Part shown: positions 43,299-44,879 of the stretch, piece by piece | Position numbering within the stretch: position 1 is the first letter of the stretch | Layout: each line of letters opens with the position of its first letter | Source of the DNA: Methanobacteriota archaeon | GTDB taxonomy: Archaea > Thermoplasmatota > Thermoplasmata > UBA10834 | Direction of reading: 5' to 3' | Assembly: GCA_020348345.1 (NCBI GenBank) | Contig: CP070748.1 | Location: forward strand, 1,171,632 to 1,216,510 | Length of the DNA stretch: 44,879 nt | Position numbers and translations under genes: made by a program | Notes under the pieces: generated by a model | Seen by the model: only the letters and a program-made list of their open reading frames with translations | Databases searched by the model: none | What the model was told of the DNA's origin: nothing

Positions 43299-43688
43299 TT
43301 CGCAAATCCCTCAATTCAATCCATCCGTGCACAATCAGACTCGCAGGCATGCGATGCGCGGCGGGATTGTTCGAAAGCATCGGTATGTCACTATTTGAGC
43401 GCTTCGCCCTGTTGCTCGCGCGTCCCAGCGCTCAGCCATGCATGAATATGATAGAAAAGCGCAATCCCACGTTTGACAAGGGGATAGCACTGCATTCAGG
43501 CGATAAGAAAGAGGGGGGGACAGAGGCTGGAAGAGGGCTGCAGGGCCTTATGGGGGGATTGGGGGAGGAGGTGATCTTCTCGGGCGGCCCTTCTTTAAAA
43601 CGAAGTTGCCCTTCTTCCAGTCTCCGACAGGACACTGCCTTGCGGTGTTCATATACGTGTGGTCGTGAGTATCATCGCTGATAACTAC
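43299..43688. other. Gene-free G-rich spacer
   Basis: About 390 bases without a convincing gene. It holds a G-rich tract at 43513-43571 and a TATA-like segment around 43590-43600 (CTTTAAAACG). Another TATA-like TTCATATAC lies at 43650-43658. The ORFs in it (67-110 codons) show no recognisable features. Confidence 0.5.
43535..43565 (+). other. Candidate G-quadruplex motif
   Basis: Four G runs of 3, 3, 6 and 5 (43535-43537, 43543-43545, 43552-43557, 43561-43565) are separated by loops of 5, 6 and 3 nt. This satisfies the G3+N1-7 pattern. A further run of seven G lies at 43513-43519. Confidence 0.5.
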
Positions 43689-43895
43689 CTAAGCGTAGCC
43701 AGGAAGCTCGGTTGCGAGAGTCAATTTGGCGGGATTGACTTGGTGGCTCTGCATGGCCTGTACGACTTCGAGCCTGGCAGAGTCATCTGTCTTACGGCAA
43801 TAGTGTTTCTCGGTGGTAGTAGTCGAGTTGTGACCCAGCATGACGGATACGGTCTCGATGCTAACGCCGCCATTGAGCAGCATCTGGCCGATGTT
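43689..43895 (-). pseudogene. Tyrosine recombinase C-terminal fragment
   Basis: The minus strand encodes the end of a XerC/D-type integrase: GQMLLNGGVSIETVSVMLGH with the active-site histidine, then TTTTEKHYCRKTDDSAR with the nucleophilic tyrosine, ending AKLTLATELPGYA. Upstream of about 43895 the frame loses homology (VIPENIG) and reaches a stop, so the catalytic arginine, lysine and the N-terminal half are gone. It lies antisense to the first half of an open reading frame that continues as a pilin-like fragment. Its tail matches the remnant at 9707-9826. Confidence 0.8.
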
Positions 43896-44198
43896 CTCTG
43901 GAATGACCTAATGATTAATCTCAGCGATGGAACAGGTATAGCTAGCTGGGACGACATCAGGAGTGAAGACTTCCCCGATTACTACTGGTCTCTCCCTGTC
44001 GGCACCTTGAATCTGGGAGGATATAATGTTAAGCTCATTGCATGGGAGACGCAACATGATGATTACCTGAGTGTCGGTGATTACCTGATGTTCAAGTTCG
44101 AAGAGTCGATTCCTGAGAATGTAACCTATTCGGTATCCATCACATCCAAGTCAACGGGAGCCGAATTGGCATACTTTGACTTGTCAGCCGCAATGTAG
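43896..44198 (+). pseudogene. Pilin/archaellin-like C-terminal fragment
   Basis: The plus-strand reading frame 43659-44198 appears intact, but its first 75 residues are the antisense of the integrase fragment. Only the remainder, from about WNDLMINLSDG, looks like protein: polar beta-rich sequence with DYYWSLPVG, LIAWETQHDDYLSVGDYLMFKFE and a closing YSVSITSKSTGAELAYFDLS. That end resembles the C-termini of archaeal type IV pilin-like proteins. The N-terminal helix and class III signal are missing. The joint near 43896 marks an insertion or deletion. Low expression value is inferred. Confidence 0.5.
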
Positions 44199-44210
44199 CC
44201 GAAGGAATGA

Positions 44211-44230
44211 GCCTTTAGGGAAATAAAGGC
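44211..44230 (+). terminator. Hairpin after the pilin-like fragment
   Basis: GCCTTTA (44211-44217) and TAAAGGC (44224-44230) form a perfect 7-bp stem with a 6-nt loop, 13 nt after the stop codon. Confidence 0.45.
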
Positions 44231-44300
44231 AGGCTAATCTCTGTGTAAGAATGATCTATAGAAGGCGGAGTATGAGGAACAAGGAACGATGCACCGTGAG

Positions 44301-44319
44301 AAAAGGCCATAGGGGCGGA
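44301..44319 (+). repeat. 19-bp direct repeat, copy 1
   Basis: AAAAGGCCATAGGGGCGGA, located 32 nt before the GTG of the SnoaL-like gene. An exact second copy lies at 44797-44815, also just before a gene start. Confidence 0.8.
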
Positions 44320-44350
44320 ATTCGATGCAGACTCTGGAGGAGGTGTTGAG

Positions 44351-44773
44351 GTGAGCGTTGAGAAGAATCTGAGCCTACTCGATGACATGTTGGCCAGCTA
44401 CAATGCCCGTGATTGGGGCCGATTCCGCGAGCTGTTTGCGGAATCAGCACTAATGCATGAACCGGGCATGGATCCGTACAGGGGGAGAGAGGCCATTCTG
44501 AAGAGCTATCGGGGGATGCTTTCGGCGTTCCCTGATGCGCACATGGAGAAGACTCACGCCTTCGGCCAACTGGACTGGGCATGTGCTATGATAACTGCAA
44601 AGGGTACCAACAAAGGGCCATTGCCGGGTTCAGGCGGGCAGAGTACTCCTCCAACGAACAAGACAATCAAGGTTGAGCTAGTCACCCTCACGAAGATACG
44701 AGATGGCAAGATCATTGAATGCCATGAGGTCTTTGATCGACTCGGAATGCTGGCTCAGCTTGGCCTCGGCTGA
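44351..44773 (+). CDS. SnoaL/NTF2-like protein
   Basis: A 140-residue protein of the NTF2-like cone fold. The N-terminal LLDDMLASYNARDWGRFRELFAE helix, the HEPGMDPYRGREAI segment and the final EVFDRLGMLAQLG are typical of SnoaL-like polyketide cyclase or steroid-isomerase-like proteins. Many such proteins are small-molecule-binding or hydratase enzymes with unknown substrate, and no partner enzymes are seen. GTG 44351 follows a strong GGAGGAGGTG ribosome site. The 19-bp repeat upstream may be part of its promoter or leader. Confidence 0.85.
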   Translation: MSVEKNLSLLDDMLASYNARDWGRFRELFAESALMHEPGMDPYRGREAILKSYRGMLSAFPDAHMEKTHAFGQLDWACAMITAKGTNKGPLPGSGGQSTPPTNKTIKVELVTLTKIRDGKIIECHEVFDRLGMLAQLGLG

Positions 44774-44796
44774 TGCCGCAAGTTGAGGCAGTTGTG

Positions 44797-44815
44797 AAAA
44801 GGCCATAGGGGCGGA
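44797..44815 (+). repeat. 19-bp direct repeat, copy 2
   Basis: Identical to 44301-44319. It lies 24 nt after the SnoaL-like stop codon and 24 nt before the ATG of the last, partial gene. Confidence 0.8.
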
Positions 44816-44839
44816 CTCGTATCCTGAACAGTTGAGGAA

Positions 44840-44879
44840 ATGAAACTGAAATGGATACTGCCAATAATAGGTCTATCAA
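44840..44879 (+). CDS. Start of a gene cut by the window end (exported or membrane protein)
   Basis: ATG 44840 with GAGG about 2-5 nt upstream opens a frame beginning MKLKWILPIIGLS, which has the basic then hydrophobic pattern of a signal peptide or membrane anchor. Only 13 codons are visible. Confidence 0.4.
   Translation, partial: MKLKWILPIIGLS

Overview
This is archaeal DNA, most likely from a Thermoplasmatota-like euryarchaeon; the lineage assignment is inference. Supporting signs are TATA boxes about 25-35 nt before start codons, often with no room for a leader, frequent GTG/TTG starts with GGAGG-type ribosome sites, an archaeal-type glycyl-tRNA synthetase, a ThiD-ThiN fusion, a P1B copper ATPase, and large exported PKD-domain proteins with C-terminal membrane anchors. 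An NAD-dependent DNA ligase is the clearest gene of probable bacterial origin.

Layout. 0.2-6.3 kb: a peptide/nickel-type ABC importer made of a giant membrane-anchored binding protein carrying six PKD-like units, then two permeases behind their own promoter; no ATPase gene follows. 6.3-10.2 kb: a gene-poor spacer with strong hairpins, a nitroreductase, a methyltransferase, a DEAD-box RNA helicase with a DbpA-like tail, a MIP18/DUF59 protein, and a decayed zinc-ribbon/tyrosine-recombinase remnant. 10.2-12.6 kb: a second PKD-domain surface protein. 12.8-21.6 kb: a long minus-strand block reading amidohydrolase, universal stress protein, four-CBS protein, glyS, orphan DNA methyltransferase, SWIM zinc-finger protein, valS. 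21.7-25.9 kb: a 56-residue 2[4Fe-4S] ferredoxin, a PrsW-like membrane protease, an RNA 2',3'-cyclic phosphodiesterase, a LutB-LutA-like iron-sulfur fusion and an unknown protein. 26.0-30.8 kb: thiDN, a GT4 glycosyltransferase, a PAP2 membrane phosphatase, a membrane-anchored FKBP-like protein and a MoaD/ThiS protein. 31.0-37.6 kb: copA, a possible 50-residue leader protein, a 700-residue coiled-coil protein, an APH/RIO-like kinase and a zinc-ribbon helical protein. 37.7-41.4 kb: polX-ligA with overlapping ends. 41.6-43.3 kb: an apparently self-regulated HTH-nucleotidyltransferase and a beta-lactamase homologue lacking the catalytic serine. 43.3-44.9 kb: a G-rich spacer, an integrase C-terminal fragment antisense to a chimeric ORF, a pilin-like C-terminal fragment, a SnoaL-like gene and the start of another gene.

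How parts fit. The polX-ligA pair is a self-contained gap-filling and nick-sealing unit. The glyS block ties translation to energy or stress sensing (CBS, Usp) and to nucleoside-type deamination. The two PKD proteins and the importer form the cell-surface component.

Most worth a second look: the serine-less beta-lactamase homologue, two integrase tail remnants 34 kb apart with the same C-terminus, the 19-bp exact repeat ahead of two consecutive genes at the right end, the palindromic operator at the HTH-nucleotidyltransferase start, and the small leaderless ORF before the coiled-coil gene. I found no CRISPR array, tRNA, rRNA or intact insertion sequence.
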